Part shown: piece after piece, positions 23,573 to 33,073 of the stretch
How the letters are laid out: each line of letters starts with the position of its first letter
Numbering within the stretch: position 1 is the first letter of the stretch
Assembly (NCBI RefSeq): GCF_963515715.1
Contig: NZ_CAUPZS010000001.1
Coordinates: 248,001 to 312,000, forward strand
DNA length: 64,000 bases
Reading direction: 5' to 3'
Source: Clostridium_AW sp963515715
GTDB taxonomy: Bacteria; Bacillota; Clostridia; Clostridiales; Clostridiaceae
Notes under the pieces: model-generated
What the model was told of the DNA's origin: nothing
Database searches by the model: none
The model's input: the letters and a program-made list of their open reading frames with translations, nothing else
Position numbers and translations under genes: made by a program

Positions 23573-25120
23573 TTACTTTGCATATTCAATAGCACGAGTC
23601 TCTCTTATAACATTTATTTTAATTTGGCCAGGATATTCTAGTTCGCTTTCAATTCTCTTCACTATATTTCTTGCCATTTCGATTGACTCAGTATCATCAA
23701 TTTCTTCTGGTTTAACTATTATTCTTATTTCTCTACCCGCTTGAATGGCATATGACTTTTCTACGCCTTCATATGAATTTGCAATTTCCTCTAGTTTCTC
23801 TAATCTCTTAATGTATGCTTCTAAGGTTTCCCTTCTCGCACCTGGTCTTGCAGCTGATATAGCGTCTGCTGCTTGAACTAGTATGCCTTCTAGAGATTGG
23901 AATTCTACATCACCATGGTGTGCAGCTATTGCATTCACTACGATTGCAGATTCATGATATTTTTTAGCCACTTCTGCACCTATTAGAGCGTGAGGACCTT
24001 CTATTTCATGATCTACAGCCTTTCCTATGTCGTGAAGTAAACCTGCCCTTTTAGCTAGTGTTGGGTCAATTCCTAATTCGGATGCCATCAATCCAGCTAA
24101 ATAAGCAACTTCAATAGAGTGCTTTAATATATTTTGACCATAACTTGTTCTGTATTTTAATCTACCTAACAATCTTATTAATTCACTATGAAGTCCATGT
24201 ACACCTGTTTCAAAGGTTGCCTGTTCCCCTTCTTCCCTAATGTCATTGTCAACTTCCTTCTTAGCCTTTTCAACCATCTCTTCTATTCTTGCTGGGTGAA
24301 TACGGCCATCCATAATCAATTTTTCTAAAGCAATTCTAGCTACTTCGCGTCGAATAGGATCAAATCCTGAAAGTATAACTGCCTCCGGTGTATCGTCAAT
24401 AATTAAATCAACGCCGGTTAGAGTTTCTAGGGTTCTGATATTTCTACCTTCCCTACCTATTATACGCCCTTTCATTTCATCATTTGGAAGACTTACTACA
24501 TGAACAGTGGTTTCAGCCACATGGTCAGCAGCACATCTTTGAATAGCGTATGTAATTATTTCTCTTGCCTTTTTATCAGCTTCTTCTTTAGCTTTCGCCT
24601 CAACTTCTTTTATAATCATAGCAGATTCATGTTTAATTTCTTTACTTACTTCTTCTAAAAGTATTTCTTTAGCTTGAGCAGAAGTTAGACCTGATAATCT
24701 TTCTAATTCTTCTCTTTGTTTAGTATACAAATCTTGTATATTGGATTCTAATTCACTAAGTTCTTGCTGCTTTTTATTTAAGCTGTCATCTTTCTTTTCA
24801 ATCATGTCAGTTTTTTTATCGAGCAGCTCTTCCCTTTGAATTAATCTTCTTTCTAATCTTTGTATTTCATTTCTTCTATCTCTGGATTCTCTTTCTAAAT
24901 CATTTCTCAATCTATGAGATTCTTCTTTAGCTTCTAAAATAGCTTCTTTCTTTTTAGATTCGGCAGATTTTTCTGCATCTTCTAATAATTTTTTAGCTTC
25001 TTCTTCAGCCTTAGATATTTTTGCGGCTGATACGTTTTTTCTTATATAATAATCAACATATACAGCAATAAAAGCAATAACAGCTATTATTATAATAAAA
25101 ATATATTGTGAATCTTTCAC
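23573..25120 (-). CDS. rny: Ribonuclease Y
   Basis: RNase Y is the membrane-anchored endonuclease that starts much mRNA decay in Firmicutes. Domain order in the 515-aa product: N-terminal membrane helix (residues about 5-25), a long charged coiled coil (about 30-190), a KH domain with GRIIGREGRNIRTLE, and an HD domain with the metal-binding LLHDIGKAVDHE and AAHHGD segments. The start is GTG, eight bases after AGGAGG. A consensus promoter (25235-25263) gives a leader of more than 100 bases. The gene lies downstream of recA, as in many clostridia. Confidence 0.97.
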   Translation of the reverse strand: MKDSQYIFIIIIAVIAFIAVYVDYYIRKNVSAAKISKAEEEAKKLLEDAEKSAESKKKEAILEAKEESHRLRNDLERESRDRRNEIQRLERRLIQREELLDKKTDMIEKKDDSLNKKQQELSELESNIQDLYTKQREELERLSGLTSAQAKEILLEEVSKEIKHESAMIIKEVEAKAKEEADKKAREIITYAIQRCAADHVAETTVHVVSLPNDEMKGRIIGREGRNIRTLETLTGVDLIIDDTPEAVILSGFDPIRREVARIALEKLIMDGRIHPARIEEMVEKAKKEVDNDIREEGEQATFETGVHGLHSELIRLLGRLKYRTSYGQNILKHSIEVAYLAGLMASELGIDPTLAKRAGLLHDIGKAVDHEIEGPHALIGAEVAKKYHESAIVVNAIAAHHGDVEFQSLEGILVQAADAISAARPGARRETLEAYIKRLEKLEEIANSYEGVEKSYAIQAGREIRIIVKPEEIDDTESIEMARNIVKRIESELEYPGQIKINVIRETRAIEYAK

Positions 25121-25234
25121 ATGAACACCTCCTTTGCTTTACTTGTTACATTATCTATTGTCCCTAAATACAAAAGCATAGAAAGGTGTCATATTATTCA
25201 AATGGATGTTTTCGCTAAACCAGATTTTGTCTTT

Positions 25235-25263
25235 ATTTTATATTAATTTTAACATTATGTCAA
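25235..25263 (-). promoter_or_regulatory. Promoter of rny
   Basis: On the minus strand TTGACA (25258-25263) and TAAAAT (25235-25240) are 17 bases apart, lying between recA and rny. Confidence 0.7.
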
Positions 25264-25301
25264 GTTTAATATGCTTGCTATAACATGATTAGGTTGATAT
25301 T

Positions 25302-26357
25302 TTATTTATCTTTTTCAACTTTATTTTTAGGCGTTTCTTTATCAGAAGCAACCTCTTCTGTTTTAGTAAGAGGTAATTCATATTTTTGTCTTATGGAGTT
25401 TTCAATCTCAAATAAAATTTGAGGATTCTCTTTTAAATATTGCTTTGCATTTTCTCTTCCTTGGCCTAGTCTTATATCTTTATAGGAGAACCAAGCACCA
25501 CTTTTTTGTACAAATTCTTCCTTAACTCCTAAATCTAAAACATCTCCAGTTTTTGAAATTCCTTCGTTGTACATTATATCAAATTCTGCTTGCTTGAAAG
25601 GAGGGGCTACTTTATTTTTAGTAATCTTAACCCTTGTTCTATTACCCAATATATCTTCTCCTTGCTTTATTGAATCTATCCTTCTTACATCCAATCTAAC
25701 ACTAGAATAGAATTTTAAAGCTCTGCCACCAGGGGTTGTTTCAGGATTTCCAAACATTACACCAACTTTTTCCCTTAATTGATTAATAAATATAGCAACA
25801 CATTTTGATTTATTTATGGACCCTGCAAGTTTTCTCAATGCTTGTGACATTAATCTTGCCTGCAAACCTATATGTGAATCTCCCATTTCACCTTCTATTT
25901 CTGCTTTAGGAACTAAAGCTGCAACAGAGTCTACAACAATTACATCAACTGCATTTGATCTAACTAAGGCCTCTGCGATTTCTAAAGCCTGTTCTCCAGT
26001 ATCAGGTTGGGAAACTATTAAGTTGTCGATATCCACTCCTAGTCTTTTGGCATATGAAGGATCTAAGGCATGTTCAGCATCTACAAAAGCAGCAGCTCCA
26101 CCAGCCTTTTGAGCTTCAGCTAATATATGCAATGCTACAGTAGTTTTACCAGAGGATTCAGGTCCATAGATTTCAATAATTCTACCTCTTGGTACTCCAC
26201 CTATACCTAGAGCAATATCCATTCCTAAACATCCTGTTGATACAGCATCTAAATTTAATATGCTATGTTCTCCTAATTTCATTATAGAGCCTTTACCAAA
26301 TTGTTTTTCAATCTGCCCCATGGCAGCTTCTATCGCTTTTAATTTTTCATTATTCAT
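25302..26357 (-). CDS. recA: Recombinase RecA
   Basis: RecA forms filaments on single-stranded DNA, drives strand exchange and triggers LexA cleavage. The 351-aa product has Walker A GPESSGKT at residues 65-72, the VIVVDSVAALVP Walker B region, FINQLREKVGVMFGNPE (L1) and TTPGGRALKFYSS (L2), then the C-terminal domain and an acidic/Lys tail. I take ATG 26357 as the start because AAGGG lies six bases upstream and the product begins MNNEKLKAIE; an in-frame ATG at 26381 lacks Shine-Dalgarno spacing. A perfect LexA operator overlaps the predicted transcription start. Confidence 0.97.
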   Translation of the reverse strand: MNNEKLKAIEAAMGQIEKQFGKGSIMKLGEHSILNLDAVSTGCLGMDIALGIGGVPRGRIIEIYGPESSGKTTVALHILAEAQKAGGAAAFVDAEHALDPSYAKRLGVDIDNLIVSQPDTGEQALEIAEALVRSNAVDVIVVDSVAALVPKAEIEGEMGDSHIGLQARLMSQALRKLAGSINKSKCVAIFINQLREKVGVMFGNPETTPGGRALKFYSSVRLDVRRIDSIKQGEDILGNRTRVKITKNKVAPPFKQAEFDIMYNEGISKTGDVLDLGVKEEFVQKSGAWFSYKDIRLGQGRENAKQYLKENPQILFEIENSIRQKYELPLTKTEEVASDKETPKNKVEKDK

Positions 26358-26394
26358 AATATCCCTTAAAGGGCTCACCATCCTTTCTCAATTC

Positions 26395-26406
26395 GAACGT
26401 TTGTTC
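26395..26406. promoter_or_regulatory. LexA (SOS) operator of recA
   Basis: GAACGTTTGTTC is an exact GAACNNNNGTTC site. It starts about ten bases after the -10 box, so bound LexA would cover the start point of recA transcription. Confidence 0.88.
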
Positions 26407-26415
26407 TTAATTATT

Positions 26416-26444
26416 ATTATACAATACATTCTAATAAGGGTCAA
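26416..26444 (-). promoter_or_regulatory. recA promoter
   Basis: On the minus strand TTGACC (26439-26444) and TATAAT (26416-26421) are 17 bases apart, immediately upstream of the LexA operator. Confidence 0.8.
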
Positions 26445-26454
26445 CTTATAAATA

Positions 26455-26476
26455 AAGTTCCTATTACTAGGAACTT
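26455..26476 (-). terminator. Terminator between pgsA and recA
   Basis: AAGTTCCTA at 26455-26463 pairs with TAGGAACTT at 26468-26476 around four bases. The minus strand continues TTTATTTAT. It ends the rimO-pgsA unit just before the recA promoter. Confidence 0.7.
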
Positions 26477-26522
26477 ATTATTAGAATTATTACCAACTTT
26501 TAACTTTTTAAACCATAAAAGC

Positions 26523-27101
26523 CTATCTATCAGGATTTATAGCCTCCTTATTTTTTATGAAGTAATCTATCCCTGAAACTATAGTTATAACTATAGCTAT
26601 CCCCATAGTTATTGTTACTAATATATCAAAATATTTAGTAGATATATTTAATATATTAATAGCGTCAAAGAAATCCTTGTTTAATGGAAGTAATGATATT
26701 ATAATCGCTACAATTTGTGCTACTGTCTTAGCTTTTCCCCATGGGCTAGCCGCTATAACTATTCCCTCAGCTGCAGCCACCGCTCTTAATCCTGTTACTG
26801 CAAATTCTCTAGCTATAATGATCATAGCTACCCAAGTAGAAAGTACTTGAAATTCTACCAAAGAAATTAATGCAGCAGTAACTAGTAACTTATCTGCTAA
26901 AGGATCCATAAACTTTCCAAACCTAGTTACTTGATTTCTACTTCTTGCTATGTATCCATCCAACTTATCTGTTAGTGCAGCCAATATAAAAATAGTTGTA
27001 GCTATAGTTTTGCCATAGGGAATACCATTAACGGCAATGAAAATGAGAAATATAGGAATCAAAAATATTCTTATTATAGTAAGTTTATTTGCAAGATTCA
27101 T
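26523..27101 (-). CDS. pgsA: CDP-diacylglycerol-glycerol-3-phosphate 3-phosphatidyltransferase
   Basis: PgsA makes phosphatidylglycerol phosphate from CDP-diacylglycerol (made by CdsA, at 53348-54139) and glycerol 3-phosphate. The 192-aa membrane protein carries the CDP-alcohol phosphotransferase motif in DKLDGYIARSRNQVTRFGKF followed by MDPLADK, and several hydrophobic helices. ATG 27101 gives the usual MNLANKLT beginning; ATG 27110 is also possible, since the Shine-Dalgarno TAGGAG is four or ten to thirteen bases away. The start overlaps the end of rimO, indicating translational coupling. Confidence 0.94.
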   Translation of the reverse strand: MNLANKLTIIRIFLIPIFLIFIAVNGIPYGKTIATTIFILAALTDKLDGYIARSRNQVTRFGKFMDPLADKLLVTAALISLVEFQVLSTWVAMIIIAREFAVTGLRAVAAAEGIVIAASPWGKAKTVAQIVAIIISLLPLNKDFFDAINILNISTKYFDILVTITMGIAIVITIVSGIDYFIKNKEAINPDR

Positions 27102-28419
27102 GGCATACAACTCCTACCAAATCATATTCTAGGCTATCTATTATTTTTACATTTATAATTTCACCTATATTAAATATTTTATCACATTTAAAATAAATTG
27201 CACCATCTATTTGAGGAGTCATTTCATAATTTCTGCCAATATAAGATTCTCCATCAAAGCCATCTACTATAACAGTGAAAATATTTCCAATCTTGCTATT
27301 ATTGGTATTCATAGAAATTTCTTTTTGAATAGCCATTATTTCATTACGTCTAGCTTCTTTAATTTCCTCAGAAATTTGACCCGCCATATGAGCTGCCGGA
27401 GTGTCTTCTTCCTGTGAGTATTTAAATACTCCTAAATTATTAAATTTAATATCCTTTACAAGTTCTATTAACTCTTCAAAATCTTCTTGAGTTTCTCCAG
27501 GGAATCCAACTATAAGTGATGTTCTTAAACATATATTAGGTACTTTATTTTTAAGGGAAGTAATAGTAGTAAGTATATCTTCTTTTCGTCCTCTTCTTCC
27601 CATAGATTTTAGTATATTATTACTTATGTGCTGAATAGGTATATCTAGGTATTTGCAAACTTTATCATTTTCAGCTATTGTTTTAATTAAATCCTCTTCT
27701 ATTTCCTCAGGATAACAATATAAAACTCTAATCCATTTCAAATCATTTATTTTAGATAGCTCATTTATAAGGTCGCTTAACATTTTTTTACCATATAAGT
27801 CAATGCCATATCTTGTGGTGTCTTGTGCTACTAATATTATTTCTTTAGTTCCATTTTGCACTAAAATCTTTGCTTCATCTATTATAGCTTCCATTTTTCT
27901 GCTTCTGTACTTACCTCTTATCTTAGGTATAATGCAATAAGTACAATGATTACTACAACCTTCAGCTATTCTTAAATATGCATAATGGCCAGGAGTGGAA
28001 AGAGTTCTATCCCCTTCATTTATAACATCATCACTATAGTTGCAAGAGGTTTCCTTATCGCTTTTTTCTAAATAATTGCTTATATATTGGTCTAACTTAT
28101 CATAATCATTAACACCAACCATAATATCAATCTCAGGAAGCAACTCTTGAAGTTCTTTTCCGTATCTTTGACTTAAACAGCCAGTTACTACTAAAGCTTT
28201 ACAATTACCCTCTTTAAAATTAGACATTTCTAATATGGTGTCAATAGACTCTTGCTTTGATTCTTCTATAAACCCACAAGTATTAACTATAAGTATGTCT
28301 GCTTCTTTTGGGTTATTTGTAAGAGTATTGTTTTTTAATAACCTATTTATAAATATTTCTGAATCGATTCTGTTTTTATCGCATCCTAAACTAATTACAC
28401 CAAACTTCAATTTTTTCAT
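27085..28419 (-). CDS. rimO: Ribosomal protein S12 methylthiotransferase RimO
   Basis: RimO methylthiolates a conserved aspartate of ribosomal protein S12. The 444-aa product shares architecture with MiaB but has RimO-type features: ISLGCDKNRIDSE and NTCGFIEESKQES in the N-terminal domain, GCLSQRY for the third cysteine, the radical-SAM CxxxCxxC in GCSNHCTYCIIPKIRG, VAQDTTRYG, and a C-terminal TRAM domain. The ATG follows AAGGAGG by seven bases. It sits 12 bases after ftsK and overlaps pgsA, an arrangement common in Firmicutes. Confidence 0.95.
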   Translation of the reverse strand: MKKLKFGVISLGCDKNRIDSEIFINRLLKNNTLTNNPKEADILIVNTCGFIEESKQESIDTILEMSNFKEGNCKALVVTGCLSQRYGKELQELLPEIDIMVGVNDYDKLDQYISNYLEKSDKETSCNYSDDVINEGDRTLSTPGHYAYLRIAEGCSNHCTYCIIPKIRGKYRSRKMEAIIDEAKILVQNGTKEIILVAQDTTRYGIDLYGKKMLSDLINELSKINDLKWIRVLYCYPEEIEEDLIKTIAENDKVCKYLDIPIQHISNNILKSMGRRGRKEDILTTITSLKNKVPNICLRTSLIVGFPGETQEDFEELIELVKDIKFNNLGVFKYSQEEDTPAAHMAGQISEEIKEARRNEIMAIQKEISMNTNNSKIGNIFTVIVDGFDGESYIGRNYEMTPQIDGAIYFKCDKIFNIGEIINVKIIDSLEYDLVGVVCHESCK

Positions 28420-28431
28420 TCATGTTCCTCC

Positions 28432-30648
28432 TTATTCTACATCATCTTTAGTTATTAAAACTTGTCTTGGCTTACTACCATCTTTACCAGATATAACGCC
28501 TCTTTCTTCTAATTGTTCTATTATTCTAGCTGCTCTATTATATCCTATTCTTAGCTTTCTTTGCAATAAGGAAGTAGATGCTTGTTCCATTTCGAGAACA
28601 ATTTTTATAGCTTCTTCTAAGAGTTCGTCTCTATCTTCTTCATTTATTTCTGTAGATGTATTAATTTGATCAATTATACTATCTTCATACTCAGCGGGTC
28701 CTTGCTCGTTTTTAATGCAATCAACAACTCTTGATACCTCTTCTTCAGAAATAAATGCTCCTTGAACTCTTATAGGTTTAGCTTCACCTGTAGGGTAGAA
28801 AAGCATGTCTCCTTTTCCTAATAACTTTTCTGCACCAGACATATCTAAAATTGTTCGTGAATCGATCTGGCTAGAAACAGCAAAGGATATTCTTGAAGGA
28901 ATATTAGCTTTTATAACCCCAGTAATTACATCTACAGATGGCCTTTGAGTAGCGATTACAAGATGCATACCAGCCGCTCTAGCCATCTGTGCTAGCCTTC
29001 CTATGTAATCCTCAATATCGTTTGGACATACCATCATCAAATCCGCTAATTCATCAATTATTATTACTATAAGAGGCAATTTTTCAGTTATTTTACCTTT
29101 TTCATAGAGGTCATTATACCCTTCCAGATTTCTAACATGATTTTCAGCAAATATCTTATATCTTCTAGTCATCTCAGTTACAGCCCAATTTAAAGCTCCA
29201 GCAGCTTTTTTAGGGTCAGTAACTACTGGTATTAGAAGATGAGGAATACCATTATAAACATTTAGCTCAACTACTTTAGGGTCTACCATTAATAATTTTA
29301 CATTCTCAGGAGAATACTTATATAATAAGCTTATTATCAATGTATTAATACATACACTCTTACCAGACCCGGTAGCTCCAGCAATCAATAAGTGAGGCAT
29401 TTTAGCTAAATCCCATACTATACTATTGCCTCCAATGTCTTTACCTAAGGCAAAAGCTAAATTTTTATTAAAATTAGTATATTGTTCAGATTCAATAACT
29501 TCCCTTAAGAAAACAGGATTTAAATCTTTATTAGGTACCTCTATACCAACAGCTGACTTTCCAGGTATTGGTGCCTCTATCCTTACGCCTGAAGCCGCTA
29601 AGCCTAAAGAAATATCATCTGAAAGATTTACAATTTTACTTACTTTAATTCCTGGGCTTGGTTGAAGTTCAAATCTTGTAACAGATGGTCCTTTAGTAAC
29701 TTGAATGACCTTAGCTTCTACACCAAAGCTAGAAAGAGTTTCTTCTAATTTAGTTGCATTATGTAATAGTTCTTTTTTATCTCCCTTATTCATTTTAATT
29801 GATATATTCTGATTTAATAAATTTAATGGAGGATAATTGTATTCTATAGGAGTGCTTACCTTACTGATTCCTTTTTCTAATTCTTCACTAATGTTGTTAT
29901 TTTCTTCTTGGTTTGTTTCCTCTTCTTTATCTATTTTATCTATTGAAGAGTCTTCAATGTTACTGGATTTAATAAAATCTATTATTTTTATTCTATTATT
30001 TTTCTTTATATCTTCTTCTTTGCTGCTATCATATGCTAATAATTCTTTAGTTTCTATTTCTAATTCTAATTCGTCTTTAATAATTTCCTTATCTTTCTTT
30101 TTTACTTCTAGTAGTTTAGATTTTATTCTATCTACAATATAAGATAAAGTAACGTTACTAATTAGCACAAAAGAAATAGCATACAAGGATATAAAAATTA
30201 TAAAAGAACCCATTCTCCCAAAAAGTTTATACAGCGGTAGGCTGATTAAGTATACAATAATCCCTCCATGAAGTATTGACTGAGAGTTATATATATTTGC
30301 AATTCCTTCAGTAACACTTAAGCTAGTATTGGTTAAACTCATATCTGCCATTTGTATACACATTAACGTGTTTATTATAAAAAGTACTATTCCATAAAAC
30401 TTATTTGTGAATTTAATTTTTCTCTTATTAAGAATATAACAGGAGCCTATAAATATTATTATAAATGGGAAAATATAAGAGCCCAATCCAAACATTCCAA
30501 TTAATAATTTCTTGGCGATTTTTCCTATATATCCTGAGTCTTTGGGGGAAAACACACTGACCAATGCAAGTATTCCTATGGTTATTAGTACGATTCCTTT
30601 TATATCATTGTCAAAGCTATCTTTTTTCTTTTTCTTTTTCCTCCCCAA
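28432..30648 (-). CDS. ftsK: DNA translocase FtsK/SpoIIIE
   Basis: This ring ATPase pumps DNA through the division or sporulation septum. The 738-aa product has four N-terminal membrane helices, an acidic/Lys linker (residues about 185-265), the RecA-like motor with Walker A GATGSGKS near residue 415 and Walker B LIVIIIDELADLMM, and a C-terminal winged-helix gamma domain (STSLLQRKLRIGYNRAARII) that reads KOPS/SRS sites. I choose TTG 30648: AGGAGG is eight bases upstream, while GTG 30657 is inside the Shine-Dalgarno. Its place beside tepA and dapG matches B. subtilis spoIIIE. Confidence 0.95.
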   Translation of the reverse strand: MGRKKKKKKDSFDNDIKGIVLITIGILALVSVFSPKDSGYIGKIAKKLLIGMFGLGSYIFPFIIIFIGSCYILNKRKIKFTNKFYGIVLFIINTLMCIQMADMSLTNTSLSVTEGIANIYNSQSILHGGIIVYLISLPLYKLFGRMGSFIIFISLYAISFVLISNVTLSYIVDRIKSKLLEVKKKDKEIIKDELELEIETKELLAYDSSKEEDIKKNNRIKIIDFIKSSNIEDSSIDKIDKEEETNQEENNNISEELEKGISKVSTPIEYNYPPLNLLNQNISIKMNKGDKKELLHNATKLEETLSSFGVEAKVIQVTKGPSVTRFELQPSPGIKVSKIVNLSDDISLGLAASGVRIEAPIPGKSAVGIEVPNKDLNPVFLREVIESEQYTNFNKNLAFALGKDIGGNSIVWDLAKMPHLLIAGATGSGKSVCINTLIISLLYKYSPENVKLLMVDPKVVELNVYNGIPHLLIPVVTDPKKAAGALNWAVTEMTRRYKIFAENHVRNLEGYNDLYEKGKITEKLPLIVIIIDELADLMMVCPNDIEDYIGRLAQMARAAGMHLVIATQRPSVDVITGVIKANIPSRISFAVSSQIDSRTILDMSGAEKLLGKGDMLFYPTGEAKPIRVQGAFISEEEVSRVVDCIKNEQGPAEYEDSIIDQINTSTEINEEDRDELLEEAIKIVLEMEQASTSLLQRKLRIGYNRAARIIEQLEERGVISGKDGSKPRQVLITKDDVE

Positions 30649-30734
30649 TGTATCCACCTCCTAAATTAATAGTTATTCTATAAACTATTTTAATTATCCT
30701 TTAATGGCTTGTCCATAGATATTAAATAAATAAA

Positions 30735-30756
30735 CCATAGGTTGAGTTACCTATGG
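30735..30756 (-). terminator. Weak terminator after tepA
   Basis: CCATAGGT at 30735-30742 pairs with ACCTATGG at 30749-30756; the minus strand continues TTTATTTATTT. The tepA stop codon lies in the stem. Confidence 0.55.
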
Positions 30757-31452
30757 CTGCTTTGTACTCTTTTCCTTTATTAGTATGTCTAACTTATCTA
30801 AGGCATCCCTTAAACCGCCAACTTGATTTATGAGGCCACACTCTACCGCTTGTTCTCCTATGAGTATAGTTCCCATATCATTTAACAAATTATCAGTCAT
30901 AACCATGATTTTCCTTAAATAATCTCGTTCAATTTTTGAAGTTCTTACAATAAAGTCTGTAATTCTCTCCTGCATTTTATCGAAATACTCAAAGGTCTGA
31001 GGTACTCCTATAATTAATCCATTCATTCTAATAGGATGAACTATCATTGTTGCAGAAGGAGAGATAAAAGAATAGTTTGCTGAAGTAGCTAAGGGCACAC
31101 CTATAGAATGACCTCCACCAACCACTAAAGATACCGTTGGTTTACTCAAGGTATTGATCATTTCGGCAATAGCTAAACCAGCTTCTACATCTCCGCCTAC
31201 AGTATTTAGGATTATTAATACTCCCTCAATTTCGTCATTCATTTCTATAGAAACTAATTGAGGAATTAAGTGTTCATATTTTGTACTCTTTGTTTGAGCT
31301 GGAAGAACCATATGTCCCTCGATTTGACCAATTATAGGTAATATATGAATCTTATCATCTTGTTTAGGTATATTAATTGTACCTAACTCTTTAATATTAT
31401 TTAATTCCTTATTATCTCTTTGCTCATCTTGCTCTCTTTGTTCATCATTCAT
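30751..31452 (-). CDS. tepA: ClpP-like serine protease, TepA/YmfB family
   Basis: TepA is a ClpP-fold protease first described as a translocation-enhancing factor in Bacillus. The 233-aa product has a hydrophilic N-terminus (about 30 residues rich in Glu/Asp/Arg/Asn), then NTVGGDVEAGLAIAEMI and the nucleophile Ser116 in VVGGGHSIGVPLA, with the catalytic His probably in IVHPIRMNG. ATG 31452 follows AGGAGGG by six bases; the upstream GTG at 31470 precedes that Shine-Dalgarno. It lies between dapG and ftsK, the same order as in B. subtilis (dapG-ymfA-tepA-spoIIIE). Confidence 0.9.
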   Translation of the reverse strand: MNDEQREQDEQRDNKELNNIKELGTINIPKQDDKIHILPIIGQIEGHMVLPAQTKSTKYEHLIPQLVSIEMNDEIEGVLIILNTVGGDVEAGLAIAEMINTLSKPTVSLVVGGGHSIGVPLATSANYSFISPSATMIVHPIRMNGLIIGVPQTFEYFDKMQERITDFIVRTSKIERDYLRKIMVMTDNLLNDMGTILIGEQAVECGLINQVGGLRDALDKLDILIKEKSTKQP

Positions 31453-31514
31453 ATTCTTCCCTCCTAGCACAATGTTATTTTGTGCATAAGAAAAAAGAAT
31501 ATACCTAATTTAAA

Positions 31515-32720
31515 TTATTGATGACCTAAATTGAAACCTTTGTGAAGAGCATTTATAGCTTTTTCTGTATATTGACTTTCTACTAAACACCAAATAGTAG
31601 TATGAGAGTCGGCAGTTTGAAGTACTTTAATATTTTCTAAGCTTAAGCATTTTAAGATTTTTGCCATTACTCCAGGTATACCTCTCATTCTACTTCCAAT
31701 AATAGCTATTTTACTACAATCCTTTATATAAGAATATTGTAAATTTAAATTCTTCATTATACCGTTGAATTTATCAAAGTCACTACCATCTATTGTAAAT
31801 ATATTATCCTCTGGGAAAACATTTATTAAATCTATACTTATTGAAGCTTTAGCTAATATATTTAGGAAGTCATGGTAATGAACGTTATTTTCATTATCCT
31901 TGAGAGTTACTTTTATTTGCACTCTGCTACTTATATGAGTTATTCCAGTTATTATATTATTTAAATTTAAATCACCAATGTTATTAATTATAGTACCTTG
32001 GCAATTGCTAAGTGTATTCTTAATTATCAGTGGGATATTACCCTTCATTGCTATTTCTATAGCCCTTGGGTGTATAACCTTTGCACCTTGGTCTGAAAAT
32101 TGAAATACTTCATTGTAACTTATTTCTTTTATTAAAGAGGCATCAGATACGATTCGTGGATCTGCGGTCATTATTCCATCTACGTCTGTATATATCTCTA
32201 CGCCTTCAGCCTTTAGAGCCACACCTAAAAGTGATGCTGTAACATCACTTCCACCTCTTCCTAAAGTAGTTATAAATCCTTTTTCGTTGACACCTTGAAA
32301 GCCAGCTATAATTGGCACTTTACCCTCTTCTAATGCTTGTAATATTTTACTTGGATCTAAGTTTATCATTGAAGCACTATTATAACTATCATCAGTTATT
32401 ATACCAGCCTGTCCTCCTGTCATAGGAATGGCATCTACCCCTTTGTCCAGTAATTCATCTGCCATAACTACTGTGCTTATAATTTCACCACAGGCCATGA
32501 GTAAATCAATAGAGAGTTTATTTCTATCCTTTAGTCTATTACTTGTCAGTGAAAGTAAAGTATCTGTAGCATAAGGCTCTCCTTTTCTTCCCATAGCGGA
32601 AACAACCACTACTGGTAGAAATCCTTCTTCTTTGGCTTTTATTATTTTGTTTATTACCATTAATCTTCTTTCATGAGTAGAAACAGAGGTTCCACCGAAT
32701 TTTTGAACAATGATTTTCAT
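31515..32720 (-). CDS. dapG: Aspartate kinase
   Basis: The enzyme phosphorylates aspartate, the first step to diaminopimelate, lysine, threonine and methionine. The 401-aa product has the kinase signature VQKFGGTSV at the N-terminus, TTLGRGGSDVTA and EIYTDVDGIMTADPR, and two C-terminal ACT domains (one with VTLKDNENN, one with IIGSRMRGIPGVMAKIL). Position beside ymxH and tepA supports the DapG (diaminopimelate-responsive) isoenzyme, although feedback specificity cannot be read from sequence. The ATG follows GGGAGGG. No lysine riboswitch or T-box precedes it; the gap to ymxH is only 15 bases. Confidence 0.92.
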   Translation of the reverse strand: MKIIVQKFGGTSVSTHERRLMVINKIIKAKEEGFLPVVVVSAMGRKGEPYATDTLLSLTSNRLKDRNKLSIDLLMACGEIISTVVMADELLDKGVDAIPMTGGQAGIITDDSYNSASMINLDPSKILQALEEGKVPIIAGFQGVNEKGFITTLGRGGSDVTASLLGVALKAEGVEIYTDVDGIMTADPRIVSDASLIKEISYNEVFQFSDQGAKVIHPRAIEIAMKGNIPLIIKNTLSNCQGTIINNIGDLNLNNIITGITHISSRVQIKVTLKDNENNVHYHDFLNILAKASISIDLINVFPEDNIFTIDGSDFDKFNGIMKNLNLQYSYIKDCSKIAIIGSRMRGIPGVMAKILKCLSLENIKVLQTADSHTTIWCLVESQYTEKAINALHKGFNLGHQ

Positions 32721-32735
32721 ATTATCCCTCCCAAT

Positions 32736-33011
32736 TTAAATTCGGGTTTTTTTAAGAGATCTTTCATCAACATCTATTATTATAGTCCTAGAGCCAATTT
32801 TTTTCACGTACTCCCATGGCACTTCAATAAAATCACTTTTGTTAAAAAAGCTTAACTTTGCATTGGGCTCTGATAAAATTAGTAGTTTTAGATTTCCCTC
32901 TTCATCAATAATAATATCGTTATTTCCTAAATAATCGTATTTTTCACCATCATTTATGTTTATTATCTCATATCTTTCCATGTCGCTGTATAATTTAATA
33001 TCATCATCCAT
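32736..33011 (-). CDS. ymxH: YlmC/YmxH-family sporulation-associated PRC-barrel protein
   Basis: The 91-aa product is a single PRC-barrel-like domain: YEIINI, DYLGNNDIIIDEEGNLKLLIL and VPWEYVKKIGSRTIIIDV fit the YlmC/YmxH family, in which members are linked to sporulation but have no known biochemical role. ATG 33011 is chosen because AAGGAGG lies eight bases upstream; the in-frame ATG at 33038 precedes that site. It lies between ymxG and dapG, as ymxH does in Bacillus, but here dapG follows directly. Confidence 0.88.
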   Translation of the reverse strand: MDDDIKLYSDMERYEIININDGEKYDYLGNNDIIIDEEGNLKLLILSEPNAKLSFFNKSDFIEVPWEYVKKIGSRTIIIDVDERSLKKTRI

Positions 33012-33073
33012 AATTAAAACCTCCTTAATATATTTCATAGAATAATATGAAATATATTAAGGGTTTATTACTA

